NCBI GenBank assembly: GCA_034406715.1
Contig: CP137864.1
Span: forward strand, 1,860,001 to 1,924,000
DNA length: 64,000 bases
Origin: Rhodotorula mucilaginosa
Taxonomy: Eukaryota; Basidiomycota; Microbotryomycetes; Sporidiobolales; Sporidiobolaceae
Reading direction: 5' to 3'
The stretch's first letter is position 1. The number at the start of each line of letters is the position of its first letter. Of the stretch, positions 33,393-45,695 are shown piece by piece. The notes beneath the pieces are model-generated. The model was not told the origin of the DNA and searched no databases. It was given only the letters and a program-made list of their open reading frames with translations. Made by a program: the position numbers and the translations under genes.

Positions 33393-36300
33393 TCATGGCG
33401 CTGCGGCGGCGCCCGTCGACAACGCTAGCGCATTTGGAGCTGTTTGAGTACTGCCTTCGCGCTTGATTTCGGCACCGGTTGGCGCATGTGACAAAGTGTT
33501 CGTCGCGGCCGGGCGCAAAGGGAGCTTGACCGCCTCTGCAGCCGGGAGCGACCGCAGGTACGCCTCGTAGTCGTCGTCTTCTGCGGGAGGTGCAGCACCC
33601 GTACGGGAGCTCGACTGGACGGCGGTCGTTGTGTCGCGTGATGCTGAGTCCACTTGCGGGGAGGACGCGCGCTGCACAGCTTCGTCGAGCAGCCGGACGA
33701 TCCCGTCGCCACGACGAACGAACGCGTCCAGCCGAGTCATGTGCTCCCTCGCACCCGCGATCTCCTCTCGGAGCGAATCGCGCAGACTTGCCAAGTCTCG
33801 CAGCGTGAGGTTGGCGGCGTTGAGCGGGGTGTCGAGATTGGCAGCCGAAGGGACGGCAAGGGGAGTCGCGGAGACGTGGCGGTGCGGCCGCGGCGGCATA
33901 TGGGTATGGATATGCGAATGCGGCGCGTGGGTATGAGGAACGGCGTGGTGGTGATGGTGATGGGCGTGAGAAGAATGAGGCGCGTGTGTGTGAGGCGCTG
34001 ACGGTTGCAGCGCGACTCCTGTCGTCAATGCAGAGCTGTTCGAGGCCGCTGCTGGTATGGGATGCGTGTGTGGCTTTTGAGTATGGTGTTGCTGCTGCTG
34101 CGCCGTATGAGTCGCGATGGCTGCGAGCTCCGAGAGCGTGTTTCGAGGCGAACCCTGGAGCGCCGATCCGGCCGCGGCTTCGCGGTCCTCCTCGACCTGC
34201 GGTCCTGGCGAAGCTGTCGCTGCTGCGATTGCCATCGCCTTCTTTGACGCCGTCTTGCGGCGCTTCGAGGGTGGAGGCGCCGTGCTGGAGGAAGCAACAG
34301 AATCGCCGTCATGGGTCGAATCGGCGCCGTATTGAGCAGTCGGAGGCGGCGATGCGGTGTCGGAAGCGCCGTTCGAGGCGCGGGCGTGGGCTTCCATCAT
34401 AGCAGCACGATTCTGTTCCAGCGCGACGGTGGGATGTTAGCTCTGCATGGCTTGCATGTGCGCCAGTATACCAACGAGGGCTTCTCACCTGACCAGGGGC
34501 CGCAGCCGGTACGCGTTTCCTCCGCTTGATGACCGGTTTCTTCAAGTTGACTGGACGATGCTGACCGTGCAGCTTGTAGTATAGGCCTGATCGAGGGGCG
34601 AAAGACCGAGTTGAAGTACCGAGATGATAATCGACAAAGCAGCGAGGGAAGGGGACGATGGGCGAAAGTCGCAGGTCGTGAACGTGGCAGAGGCACCAAC
34701 GGGTCAGTATGCCGTGCCAAAAGTCACGCGCACGACGCTGGTCTTTGGGAGGAACACCCGACGGCGGAGGAAGACTTGGAATCCCATCAGATTAGCCGGG
34801 GCTCGGCGATCTCCCCGAATGGAGTACGGAATTGCGCCTCCCCTGCGGCCCTCGAGGTTGCCAGAGGCCGACGTTTCCGCTTACGAGGATGTGCCGGATG
34901 GCATAGGCGACGAACACGAGGTGGAGAGAGAGCCAAGAGGTAACAAAGGAGAGTAACTGACCACAAGCGTTGCAGGCGACATGTCCTTCGCCGTCTCGGC
35001 GCCACAGCGGCGTGGTTCCTGCAGCGGAGTTGCCGTGTCAGTTCGTACACGGCGACCTCATAGAGCAAGGAGGTGAACGTACGGGTCCCGCAGTTGTGGC
35101 ATTCCATCACGCCGACGTTCGATGCCTCTCCTCCCTCGGCAGCGCCCATGGCGCCATCGCGTTCCGCGGCTCCAGTCGATGCCACCTTGGCCATCCGTCC
35201 GCTTCCGTTGCCGGACTGAAGCTGCAGCGAAGCTCCGATCGACGACTTCGAAGCCGACGCGAGCGATCCCTTGGCGGTGCCGCCACCACCACCACCGCCG
35301 CTCTGAGCCGCCGCTTCAGATTCGGCGCGCTTCTTGCCCTTCTTGTGCGCGTTCCCGCCCGGTCCGGTGCGGTACATGACGCGGTTGTTGAACGCCGGAC
35401 AACCCTGGCAACAAGTCTGTCCGCCTGAGCCGTTGCAGACGCCGCCGCCGGGGCATGAGCCGGCAGGGGGATCTGCGTTGTCGCGAGACGCGACGGCGGC
35501 GGCGGCGGCGGGCGAACCCTCGGTCGAAACGATCGGAGGGGTCGGTAGACTCGGCAGTTCCGGTAACGCAAGATGACCGACGTTCTTCTCGCTCGAGAAA
35601 GCGGTCGCTGCTCGAGGCGAACCAGGACCGTGCGGAGTCACGTGTCCGCGCGCGTTGGAGCTCGCGGCGACGGCTTCATGCAGGTGTTGACCCGCGGCAG
35701 CGGCCAGCTGCGTCCAGTGCGACGAAGCGTTGACGGTGGAGGGTGTCACAGACCGATGGGTACCCGAAGCTGCGGAAGGTCCCGGTGCTCCAACGCCACC
35801 AGTCAAGCCGGGCGAAGGAGTTCCGGCCGACGACGTCGGGTCCAACGACTTTGGCTGCCGGCGATTTTTGAGATAGAGACCTGGAGGTATTGCAATGGTC
35901 TGTCAGGAATGCGGCCTCGCGTGAAAGCATCTCGACGTGACGACGAACCGCAAGCGTTGCAGATGGTCTTTCCCTGCGGATCGCGCCGCCAAAGTGGGGT
36001 CGTCGTCGTTCCGCAAGATGAGCAGACATTGATCGATTTCTCACGCTTCCCCGAGCCAGAAGCCGCGGCCGGTGCGGGCGAACCTGCGAGTTCGTGCGCC
36101 TTGGCTTCGTGCGCGAGTGACGGAGCGGTCGCGAGCGGCCGCCGACCTTCCTCCCTTGGCGATAGTGATGCGCGTGAGAACGCGTCCGTGCTCCGACCGT
36201 TGTAATACGGGATGGCGTTACTCGGCGCTCCGGAGTTCTGGTCGGCTGCGAGTGGCGGCGAATGACTCTTTGCGCGGGGCAGGGAGGACAGGATGGCGGC

Positions 36301-36666
36301 GGCATCGGCGTCGGCGGCCGTGGACGAACTCGCCTCCCGATCCGAATACTGTCCCGCTGGCGACCGACTCCCTGTTGCTGTGGACCAACCGGCGAGCCGC
36401 GGAAACGAGTTTGAGTTTGCTCCCGGGACGGGAGACGGACCGAGTCGAATCGGCGGCGACTGCGTTCCGGACGGTGCGGTCAAGTGCGCGATGGAAGGCA
36501 GTCTCTGGTTCGAGTACGGCGCAGGCGCAGGCGCGGCTGTTGCTGAGGTGGAAGCCTGCATCGCAGCAGCCGACGCAGACGAGGGCGCAGACGACGGTTC
36601 CGTCGTCGGCACGCGAGCTTGTTCGTGGCCGTGCTGGGGTGACAGCATCGACTGTATGCTCATCAT
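33393..36666 (-). CDS. FEP1: iron-responsive two-finger GATA repressor (Fep1/Sre/Urbs1 type)
   Basis: Represses siderophore and iron-uptake genes when iron is plentiful. Exons 36666-35949, 35880-35083, 35018-34962, 34586-34489 and 34412-33393 give 896 residues. Two canonical CX2CX17CX2C fingers (residues 215-239 and 500-524) read TPLWRRD..CNACGLYLK and TPLWRRD..CNACGLYYK. Between them is the family's cysteine patch CX5CX8CX2C (382, 388, 397, 400), thought to bind iron or an Fe-S cluster. A basic VIKRRKR follows finger 2. A coiled coil (LRDLASLRDSLREEI) lies at about 758-806. Residues about 659-736 are unusually histidine-rich, including six consecutive His. The start at 36666 is followed directly by a second ATG. 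Confidence 0.94.
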
Positions 36667-37180
36667 GTCGCCCGATCAGCCGCAGCTCGGCCTATACGTG
36701 CGTGACCTGCTGACTGCGCCGCCCTCGGCGCGGAAAGGCAGCTGGACAGCGTCTCGACGGGTCTCGGCGCAGGCTGTGAGCCAAGATCGGGGTCGTGCAG
36801 TCGGTGCAGTACCGCAATCAACTGCCTCTGAGCGCTCAGCGTCGCTGTAGAGACCGAATACGACGCGAGATCAGTTCGGTTCCGACAGCTGTGCCGGTGA
36901 TTCGCTCCCTTCGCTCTTCCAGCCAATCACAGCGCGTCCGAATCGCCAATGATCGGCGCTGACGTGTCGCCCGCCGAGATCAATTCTGCTCCAGCTGAAA
37001 TTCGCTTTGCAAGGCTCTTGCTTCGCTCGTACGCGTTCCAATACAGTACGGACCGACCGCACAGCGCTCCGGAGCAGTCAAGTGTGACGAGTCCGACACC
37101 AGCCGGACTCCCAGCCACGTCAAGCACCCACGCTGTACTAGCTGGTCTCCCGCCCAGCAAGTCTCGACTGTACCGAAGCG
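36667..37180. promoter_or_regulatory. divergent region, Fep1-type gene / NAT9-type gene
   Basis: About 510 bases between two starts. I looked for the GATA-finger site (A/T)GATA as evidence of autoregulation and saw no clear cluster. Confidence 0.3.
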
Positions 37181-38060
37181 ATGCGCTTGAACGAAGCGAC
37201 CACGCTGGCAACGGACCGCATCGTCATGCGGCCATATCGACGGTGGCATGTTCCGCGGTACCACGAGTGGATGGCGAGCGAGGAGATGCAGCAGGCGACC
37301 GCGTGAGTTGCGAGAGCACCGACGCCCTCCAGCATACTTCCCGGATTGGCGTGCTGACCTTTGGCGCCGCGCAGGAGCGAGCCGCTCACCATGGAGCAAG
37401 AGTACGAGATGCAGCAGTCGTGGCGACTCGACGAAGACAGCAAGTCGGCCTTTGCTCCGAAACAACCAGTGTGATCCGGCCATCCTGACGTACATCCGCA
37501 TCTCTACAGAGCTCACGTTCATCGTACACTCGCGACGGACCGCCGCTCCGAGCCCGAACAACGACCCGACAGCTTTTCTCAGCGCCCATGACGATTCTTC
37601 GACCATGCTAGGCGACGTCAATCTCTTCCTGCACGAAGCAGACCCGGAGACAGATCCCGAAGATGATGGACTTCGCCGGTCCGAGCCAGAAACTGCGACC
37701 CCGACTCCGAGACGTCCGCCCCGTCCGCCTCGAGCAGAGATGGAGATCATGTTCCCTCCGACCCCCTCTTTCCCCGCACGCTCCGGAATCGCTACGCACA
37801 CGCTTCAAGTGTTTCTCTCCTACGCCGCCACCGAACTGAGAATACCGCCGAGGTCGTTCTTTGCTCGCATCGGCTTCGACAACGAAAAGAGCCTCGGCCT
37901 CTTCCGCAAGCTCGGCTTCGTCGAGGGCAAGCGTGTCGAGGTGTTCCGCGAAGTTGAGCTCGTCTGGCCAGGCGAGAACGATACGACCTGGCCGTGGGAG
38001 CGCGAACCTGGCTGGAAGTACGACGTGTTGACCGACCCGAGAAACGAAGAGCGCGACTAG
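37181..38060 (+). CDS. N-acetyltransferase 9-like protein (GNAT fold)
   Basis: Exon 1 is 37181-37302. Exon 2 starts at 37375. The protein opens [19 protein letters not shown] and continues [20 protein letters not shown] and [14 protein letters not shown], a near-diagnostic NAT9 start. The 3' part is one frame ending at 38060, with [15 protein letters not shown] and the acetyl-CoA-site region [20 protein letters not shown]. The splice near 37470-37515 is unresolved: the simplest in-frame joint uses donor GTGTGA and a GAG acceptor before LTFIVHS. About 50 disordered proline/acid residues are inserted between strands compared with animal NAT9. NAT9 has been linked to microtubule stability in flies; its role in fungi is not known. 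Converges with POL3, 172 bases away. Confidence 0.8.
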
Positions 38061-38232
38061 AACTTTGATACACCTGCAACTAAGCTCTCTCGCTGCGCAT
38101 AGCAACCAGAACAGTATGTAAATGATCGTGCAGTGATGGTAAAAGCTACAACAGCGAGTACAGACAGAGAAGCACTCAAATCCTGAGAGAAAAGCGAGAA
38201 GACCAGAAGGAGCGCAAAGGCGTGGCTACGGA

Positions 38233-41200
38233 TCACCACTCGCCGTCGACTGCAGAGATTGGTGCCGTCAGCTCTGTTCTCTCGCGGAAACGACGGGAAA
38301 ATCATCGCCAACTCACATCGCTGAAGAGTGGCGACCGAATCGACAGCTTCCTTTTGCGCCTTCTTGCGCATGTAGAAGATCGGGCAATCCTTTGACGTGC
38401 AGAGGACATCCTGTGCGAGGGGCGAACGCAGTCAGTCTCGATAGCAAGCGTTCAAGCGGTTCCCGTCGTTACTTCTAGCTTACCTGGTGTAGAGAACCCT
38501 GGCAGCGCTGGCACTGCGTCCACAAGCGGGCAAAGGCAGTCTCGGCTTGGGAGGTGAGCGCGACCTGCCGAGCGTGAAGTTCGGCCGTCTTTGGTCGGCA
38601 GTTGTTGCAGACCGCTTGATCTGTTTGATGGCGGAGCAAAGGTCAGCTGCTGCGCGGACGTTCGGGCGGGAGCGCAGGAGCTCACTCAGAGCATTCGGCT
38701 TGAGGGGAGTCTTGCAGCCGAGGCACGTGACGCGCTTGACGGCGAAGCTCATGAGACCGCCGCTAGTCGGTGCGATGATAGTGACCGTTCGCGTGTGGTC
38801 TCCGGCGACTATGGATGGTTCCAGGTCCACGTCAGCATCTCGCTTGCAGGGGGGATGTTCGCCAATCCGAAACGACGTACGGAGCGAGCTGGCGCGTTCA
38901 CCCATGATCGGCTCGAAGATACGCATGAGCGGCTTGGAGAGCTGGTTCTCGAGGTAGTACTTGGTGTCGATCGGGATGTTGTTCTCGAGAACGTAGAGCG
39001 GATCTTCGGACTTTTCATACGCGCGAGCATCCTTCGTTCCCTTGATGATGACGTCTAGCGGTCGGGGCTCAGGTCAGCTGACGGATTTGTGGCGGCAAGG
39101 CGTGGTCAGCAAAAAGGCGCAGGCGGAATGACTCACAAGCGACACGGTCGCCCATAGCTGGCGCAGAACCGGCGTCGCGCTTCTTCATGCGCTCGGCAAG
39201 CTCGACGTGTGCCTGCTTCGCAGCGTAGTCGGCTTTGGCCAGGGCTTTCGTGATGACGAGTTGCGACAGGTCGACCTTGTTCTGCAAAAGGTCCGAGATG
39301 ACCTGCTTTGCGTAGTCTTCGGCGCCCTTGACGTCGCGCTCGATGAGCATCTTGCGCAAGCAGGTGTCGATGACAGTCACGACGAGCCGGCAGTTGTCTC
39401 GTCGAACGGTCTGCCCGTAGGGAGGAACCGGTCAGAAGAGTGAAGGCTACCGACGGATCGACGGCTAAACACGAAGACGCACCTCGATACCCTTCGTGTC
39501 CATCTTGTCATACTTCTCCGGCTTGGTCCAGTACAGTCCGGCGTATCGCTTCTTGCTGATCAGGAGGTACGGGAAGTAAACCTTCTCGAACTCGAGCTTG
39601 ATCGGCTTGATGAACTTGGACGTGACGTATTCGGCCGCATCCGCGCCTTTACAATAGGTTTGTGGTCAGCTGGTTATTCAGAAAGCTTCACGCATACGGT
39701 CAAGACTCACCGAGAGCCATGGCAGTTTCGAGATCGGGGCAACCGAAGCGGACCATGACGGAATCAGTATCACCGTAAATGACCCGCGCGTCGTAGTCGT
39801 AGCCATTGGCGGTGTTGTATCGACCTTCGACCTCCTGTAACTCGTAACTGTGGTCAATTTCTCTACATATCCGGTAGTTCCTGTGGCGGGTGAAGCCGGC
39901 TAACGCACCTTTTTCGTCTCGTCAATCATCTGTCGACCGTACGACGTAACAGACATCGAGATGGGCAGACACGGGAGCTTTCCGATCGTGGCGCCGGTGA
40001 ATCCGTAAACCGAGTTTGCCGAGACCTGCGGCGAGACTGCCAGTCAGTGCTCGCTCGTCGAAACTTACGCCTCCGCTTCGAATGCACCTTCAGAGCAAGT
40101 TGTCGACCGTCCAACACAGCACGCTTGAACGGGTCCTTCTCCTGCTTGAGCTCTGCCCGTGCACGCTTACGAGCCGAGAGGAGGTCCTCGAGAATCGTCG
40201 GTAAGAGGCCTTTGCGCTTGTGCTCCTTGACGAAGAAGTCTGCGGGTCAAAAGCACTAAGCGGTCAATCACTCATCTCTGCCAGCTTGGTCTCGACGCGA
40301 TGACTCACCTCCGTTGGGCGTCTTCTCGTAATCTTCACCCTCGCGCATTCCGAGCGTCTGGGCGATCCGTGCGTCGAGCAGAGTCGTGTAGCAGAGGTTG
40401 TGAGCCTGCATGATCGAAGGGTACAGACTGGCGAAATCGAGCGTCGCGATCGGCACGTCGTAGTAACCCTGTTCGGGCTCGAGGACGGTCGCACCCTCGT
40501 ACTGCTCGTCGGAGCCTTCCTGCTTCAGCGCCGGCACGAGGTAGCCCGTCTTGAGCGCTTGTCGGTACAGTTGCGAGATGACCTTGATCTGTTGACCTCG
40601 CGAGAGGAGGTAGTTGAACGGGATACCCGTCACACGGGCCATCTCGGTGTAGTTGATGAAGCACATGAGCTTGTCCATCAATCGCTGCGGGAGGTATGCG
40701 TCCTGCCGAGTGCGCCTTTGTCAGCCAAGCGGAGCGGATCAGCAGCTAGCGCCCTCTGGACTGCGACGAACCTTGAGACAGTACACGGCCAGACGACGCC
40801 GCGACTCTGCGTTACCGTTCTGGAGATCGGTGATGACCGAGTGATGCACGTCTTCTTTCTGCTCGCCTGTTAAGTGGCTCAGAAGTATCAACAGAGCGAC
40901 CTAGTGTCTTTACTGGACGGGAGACTCACCGAGGAAGTGCGCGCAAACGGAATTGAGCGTGTAGGATCGCAGCTTGTAGTCACGCTGCATGACTTGCAGA
41001 ATGTCGAGCTGCAGCCGTCCGTCCATCACCGTCTCCTTCGAGTCGCGAGTGCCGTACGCCTTCGACGAGAAGTGAGTCTCCTTGACCTCGGTCTTGGACC
41101 CTGCACGCTTCAAGCTCATCAACCGGTGCGGATAACTGAGTGGATCAACCTCTGGTCGCGCACCTTTCAGTCGACTGAAGAACGGAAAGTCGGCGACCTT

Positions 41201-43138
41201 CAGCGCCTTGGCGCGATCCATCAGGTACGGGATATCGAATTGACTCGTGTTGTAGCCGATGATGACGTCCGGGTCGACCTCTGCGACGAATGCGCGCCAT
41301 TTCGAGAGCAGCTCTTGCTCGCGGGTGAACTCGAGCACTTGCGACCCGACGATGTGTGCGCACGTGTTGAGCGTAAAGATGTTGCGGACAAACGGTTTGC
41401 TGTCGCCTATCCGGGTCGGGGAGAGGCAACGAGGTCAGCCCGGCCAGCTCGTACCCTCGATACGACCTCGTAAGGGCTCGAAACGGGACTCACCTTGTCG
41501 CGTCACCATGTTGGCGATCTGGATGACCGGGTCGATCTCCGGTTCGGGGAAGATACCTTTGCGGCCAGCGCACTCGATATCGAACGAAAGGATCCGAAGC
41601 GGAGCGATTCCGGACCAGTCGCCCTCCGCCGGGTGCGAGATCAGGTCGTCGTGTCTGCCGTCCAGCCATTCGGGTCAGGCCTCGCTTCGCCGGAACGAGC
41701 ATCTCGCTGACAAAGATGGGACTCACTGGCAGTCGATCTCGTATTGGCAGTTCGAGACCTTGTTCTTGGTCATTTCCCATCGACCGGGTTTCAGTTCGAG
41801 CCAGTTCATGCCGAGGATCTGCAGCCGGATACGCCAAGGGTCAACTTTTAAGCTCAAAAACGACCGCAAGATTAATCTCGTACGCACGTGGTGATCGATC
41901 ATGAAGCGCAGCGTGTACGCGATGTTGCTTTCGAACGTCAGGAGCGAGCTCCCGTCAAAGAAGTCTTTGAACTGAACTTCGCCTCGCTCGAAGGCGTTTC
42001 GAACTTTCGGGTACTGCTTCGTGTCGACGACGGTGATCTTGATGAAAGGCGACACCGAGTCTCCCTTGTACCCCCACAGGGAACGCTTATTGGCGAGCGA
42101 GACGGCCGCGACGGGTCGCATTCCGTTGAAGTGGGCGGTCTGCACGGGATTCTCCCAGCGTTAAAGGTTTGCCAAAGTGTGACTCTGCAGAGAGACAAAG
42201 AACTGACGTTGAGGTGCTCCATGAGCGGGAGGCAATCGCTGTTCGTAAAGCCGCGAGGCGCCGCCACCCAGAGGTACGGCAAGAAGCCCTTGACGTGAAG
42301 AAGGACCGAGTTGCCCTTCTGCTCGTGACAACAAACAAACGCCAGTCAGCTTCGTTCGACCCAGCTTCCGCCTGCGAGCTGGTCTGAGCAGTACGCAGTT
42401 TTCATAGCACGAACCTGCGTGACTCCGAATGCCCGAATCGTCGGTGCCCCTCCGCCGACCGTGTGCTCCTCGATATCGATTTGTTGGAAGACTGCGTAGG
42501 ATCACCAATCCGGGCAGGTTAGATGCAGAATGGCGCTGTTATGGGAATGCCCGCGAGCGCACCGAGTCCGTCACGTAAGGGATCGAGTTTCGGCGCAGCA
42601 GGTCGCGCCCACTTTTCTTGTTCTTCAGCCGCATCTGGAAGGATCGAGAGCGTGTTAGCAAAAAGTCGTGTAGCGGCCACTGGAGAAACACGCCGCAGCG
42701 CTACGCACTGTCTTGGTTTAACCTGGCGAGGAGTTCAGTAAAGTTCTCCTTGTTCTCGTCGCCGTTGTTCCAGTTGCTGCCGACCCTCGTGAGCGGCTTC
42801 GTGGCGGTGCGTTTCTTCTTCGGACTCGGCGTCTTTGCCTTGAACAGCGCCGAGAGCGGCTTCGCGTGCGCGCCGGCAGCGGAAGAAGGCGGCGCGGCGT
42901 GCTCCTCGTCGGGCACGGTGTCGAGCGGAGTTTGCAGCGCGCTACCATTTGCATCGCCGTTGACGGTCGCTTGGGTCTCGCCTCCTTCGGCGTTCGCGAG
43001 AGCGGCAGCGGACGCCGACTCGTTGTTGCCGGCGCTGATGAGAGCGTCGGCGGTCGGTTCGCCTGCCAGAGTCGCCGGTTCGCCCTGCGAGACTTCGGGC
43101 GTCGTGCGACGCTTCTTCGTAGCTGGTTCTCCGTCCAT
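38233..43138 (-). CDS. POL3: DNA polymerase delta catalytic subunit
   Basis: Replicative polymerase with 3'-5' proofreading, the main lagging-strand enzyme. A many-exon gene (roughly 18-20). Exon 1 is 43138-42709: a disordered N-terminus with a nuclear signal (ATKKRRT). Then come [11 protein letters not shown] and [13 protein letters not shown], the exonuclease region ([32 protein letters not shown]-type, DVQLQ-side helices) and polymerase motif A ([19 protein letters not shown]). The tail has CysA (CLGCKTPL..) and CysB, the Fe-S site ([19 protein letters not shown]), ending [11 protein letters not shown]. The last coding exon is 17 bases (38249-38233) and gives the end LQRFDGEW. Intact by eye. 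Confidence 0.95.
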
Positions 43139-43339
43139 ACTTTGCCTCAGTCCTAAGCGAGAACGCAGGAACAGGAGGAGGGTTTGCGTCAACTTTTCCG
43201 AACGAGTCGCGACGCGCCGCGAGTTTGCAGGGAGGAAAAACTTTTTTGCGTGCCCGCGCATCCTCCAGGTATAGTCTACTGACGAATCTATATTCAATGC
43301 TTCATGGTCGGATATCTAGAGAGACTCGCGCCGCAAACG
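43139..43339 (-). promoter_or_regulatory. POL3 upstream region
   Basis: A compact 200-base promoter between the gluconokinase stop and the POL3 start. It includes a GGCGCGTCGCG stretch on the POL3 strand that resembles E2F/MCB-type S-phase sites without being an exact ACGCGT. Confidence 0.35.
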
Positions 43340-44430
43340 TCACGGTCCGACCTTGCGGCTGATCTTTTCGACCGCTTCCTGGATGACCGCCTCCTTGCCT
43401 CGTTCCGTCGCTTCGTCCGGTCCGCTGCCGAGTTTGACCACCGAGACGTTGACTTCGTCCGTCTCGTGCGGTTCTTGCAGCGTCGAGAGTTGCGAGTCGA
43501 GCATGGTCGCCTTCATAAAGTGACCGGCGCGGTGTTGCATCCGGTTCAGGAGCAGAGCGCGAGAGCCTTGCACTGTGAGGGAAGGGTGGTCTTTCACGCA
43601 TCAGCCACGCAATACGACTCGCACGGGAGCCATTCGCGAACAAGCTGATTGAAGGCTCGAGAGTCACTCACAATAGACGAAGAAAGTCTCGATGTGCGGC
43701 TCGAGCTTCTTCTCGGTGACGATTTCTCGCCCGTCCGGCAACTGGAACCTCGCCTCCTCTCCGCGCAGCAGGTTCCGGTACTGCACCGTCAACGCCGAGC
43801 ACGCGACGACGACCGCCTCGCGCTGCCGTTTCTGGCCCTTTTCGCCGCTGCGCAGTTCCAACCGGGCCGCGAGCGATTCAGGGTTGATTCGCTGCAAGGC
43901 GGCGTGCAGTTCGTGCTCGACTGCGCGGTCTTGCGCCTCGTCGACGGTTTCGGGTACGGCGGGATGATCCAATGCGGCGAGTCCGACCGGAGAGGTCAAG
44001 AGGACGGCTGTCTCGCGCACCCTGTGCAACCAAGGGATGCGGTCCTGCGAAGTTCACGACACGCGTAAAGGTCAGTTGTGGATGTGTCGATCGCTTCGAC
44101 ACGCCTGCGGCTTACCTCGTCTGTCAGGGGGTGCCCCGCCGACATTTTCGCAACATTGTCTGCCGGATGCAAGTCGTCGCCGTCGATGAAAGGAACTCCG
44201 AGTGCCTTTGCTAGCGCCAGCCCGACTGTAGACTTCCTGTGCAGCGCAGAAAGAGTCAGCTAAGACAGACGCGAGGCCACGGCGAGGTTTGCGAGGCGGT
44301 AACGCAACTCCAGCTGGGAAGTCGGGCTGGCTCCATTGGAAAAGGCCCGGACTTGGGCGGCGCAGGGAAGCAGAGCTCACCCGCATCCAGAGGTGCCCAT
44401 GCAGATGATCAGGGCGGGCTGGGCAGACAT
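43340..44430 (-). CDS. gluconokinase
   Basis: Phosphorylates gluconate to 6-phosphogluconate for the pentose phosphate pathway. Exons 44430-44381, 44236-44116, 44044-43672 and 43572-43340 give 258 residues, longer than the roughly 175-190 of bacterial GntK. The P-loop GTSGCGKSTVG is at 12-22. FIDGDDLHPADNVAKMSAGH is the gluconate-site block. IPWLHRV and FVYLQGSRALLLNRMQHRAG with HFMKATMLDSQLSTLQEP are all canonical. The extra length is a helical insert of about 60 residues after the IPWLHRV block. Divergent from the OHCU decarboxylase gene. Confidence 0.94.
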
Positions 44431-44795
44431 GTTGATGATGACGGAGGGTGGAGGACGGTCCGGTGGGTGGACAAAGTCGTGAGCGTCGAAGCGAGTCGGC
44501 TTGTGCGGATGACGGTCCCCAAGCAAAGCAAGGGTGCGATATATGTACACGTAGAATACTGAGAAGTCTATGCAGACCTACAGCCTGGGCCTCTCTCACG
44601 CGGAAGCACCGGCGACGGAGGACGCGGCCGAGAAGCGTTCGATCGCTCCGCACACCTTTGTCTCGCCACACTCGCTCTGCTGCTCGTGCGATACCCCGAA
44701 TAGACGCCGATAGTTTATCGATTCAGACTCCGACCAGTCCGCCACTCCTCCGAGCCTCCCTCGTCGAGATCAACCTCGCCATCTCCTCGCCATTC
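44431..44795. promoter_or_regulatory. divergent region, gluconokinase / OHCU decarboxylase
   Basis: 365 bases that must hold both promoters. No motif I can support. Confidence 0.3.
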
Positions 44796-45695
44796 ATGGA
44801 CACGCTCCCTCCTCCCCGCATCGACCTCCTCGTACACGCACCGAGTCCGGCGTCGTACAGACCCGTCCTTGAACAGCTCCTCGAACCGTCGCAGCAGCTC
44901 TCGACTCTCCTCGCGCCGCAGCTCCATGCCCGCATCGCAGCCCTCCCAGCCTCGAACCGCCCAAAGTCGTACGCAGAGTTGATCGACCTCGCCAAGCAGA
45001 CGGTCGACAGCTGGGACGTCGAAGATCAAGCCGCGTTCCTCGCGGCGCACCCGCGCATCGGAGAGACCAAAGGTCTGAGTCAGGCCAGCGCTGGCGAACA
45101 AGCCCCGCAGCAGGGTCAGCAGGCCACTCCCGCCCAGGTCCTCAAGCGGCTACAGGTGCGTTCAGGGCCAATTAACCTCGAGTCTGTGTCATGGCCTCGC
45201 CCGCGCCAGAAGAACTCACTCTACTCGGTTCTGTGGGCCACCCGCACGCACAGGTCCTAAATTCGCTCTACGAAGACGCCTTCCCGGGATTGCGGTACAT
45301 CACGTTCGTCAACGGCCGTTCGCGCGCAGAGATTGTACCTGAACTCGAGGTACGTGGGCAAACTCGCTTCACCGCCTTCCAGCCGAGCTCCGCTGCGCCG
45401 GCTGCTCTCGATCCCCTGGATTGTTGGCTCGCCGCGAGTGACTGACGTTGCTTCACCTTCTTCTCTCACATACTACCTGGACACTCATACAACGTTACCG
45501 CCTCAATAGTCGCTGCTCGGACTCTCGCTGCCGCCTCCCTCGCAGTCCTTTGCCGAACCGCGCCTCTCCTCCCTCCGCGAGAAGCTTCGCATTGCGCCGG
45601 CCGGATCCAAGCCCTGGCGGGAGGAACTCGCGCGCGGACTCGGGGACATGTGGGCCATCGCCAAGGACCGCGCGGCCAAATGGGGCGCAAACTGA
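44796..45695 (+). CDS. OHCU decarboxylase family protein (urate degradation)
   Basis: 2-oxo-4-hydroxy-4-carboxy-5-ureidoimidazoline decarboxylase makes S-allantoin in purine breakdown after urate oxidase. Exons 44796-45155, 45254-45349 and 45510-45695 give 213 residues. Typical blocks: SYAELIDLAKQTVDSWD, FLAAHPRIGE (the catalytic-region His and Glu), LNSLYEDAFPGLRYITFVNG and RSRAEIVPELE. The end is RELARGLGDMWAIAKDR-like. A glutamine-rich loop (about 100-115) is extra. The family match is firm by motif; activity is inferred. Confidence 0.9.

Noticed and set aside
36667-37180. GATA autoregulatory sites upstream of the Fep1-type gene
   Set aside because: No clear cluster of (A/T)GATA sites was visible; isolated GAT triplets are expected by chance.
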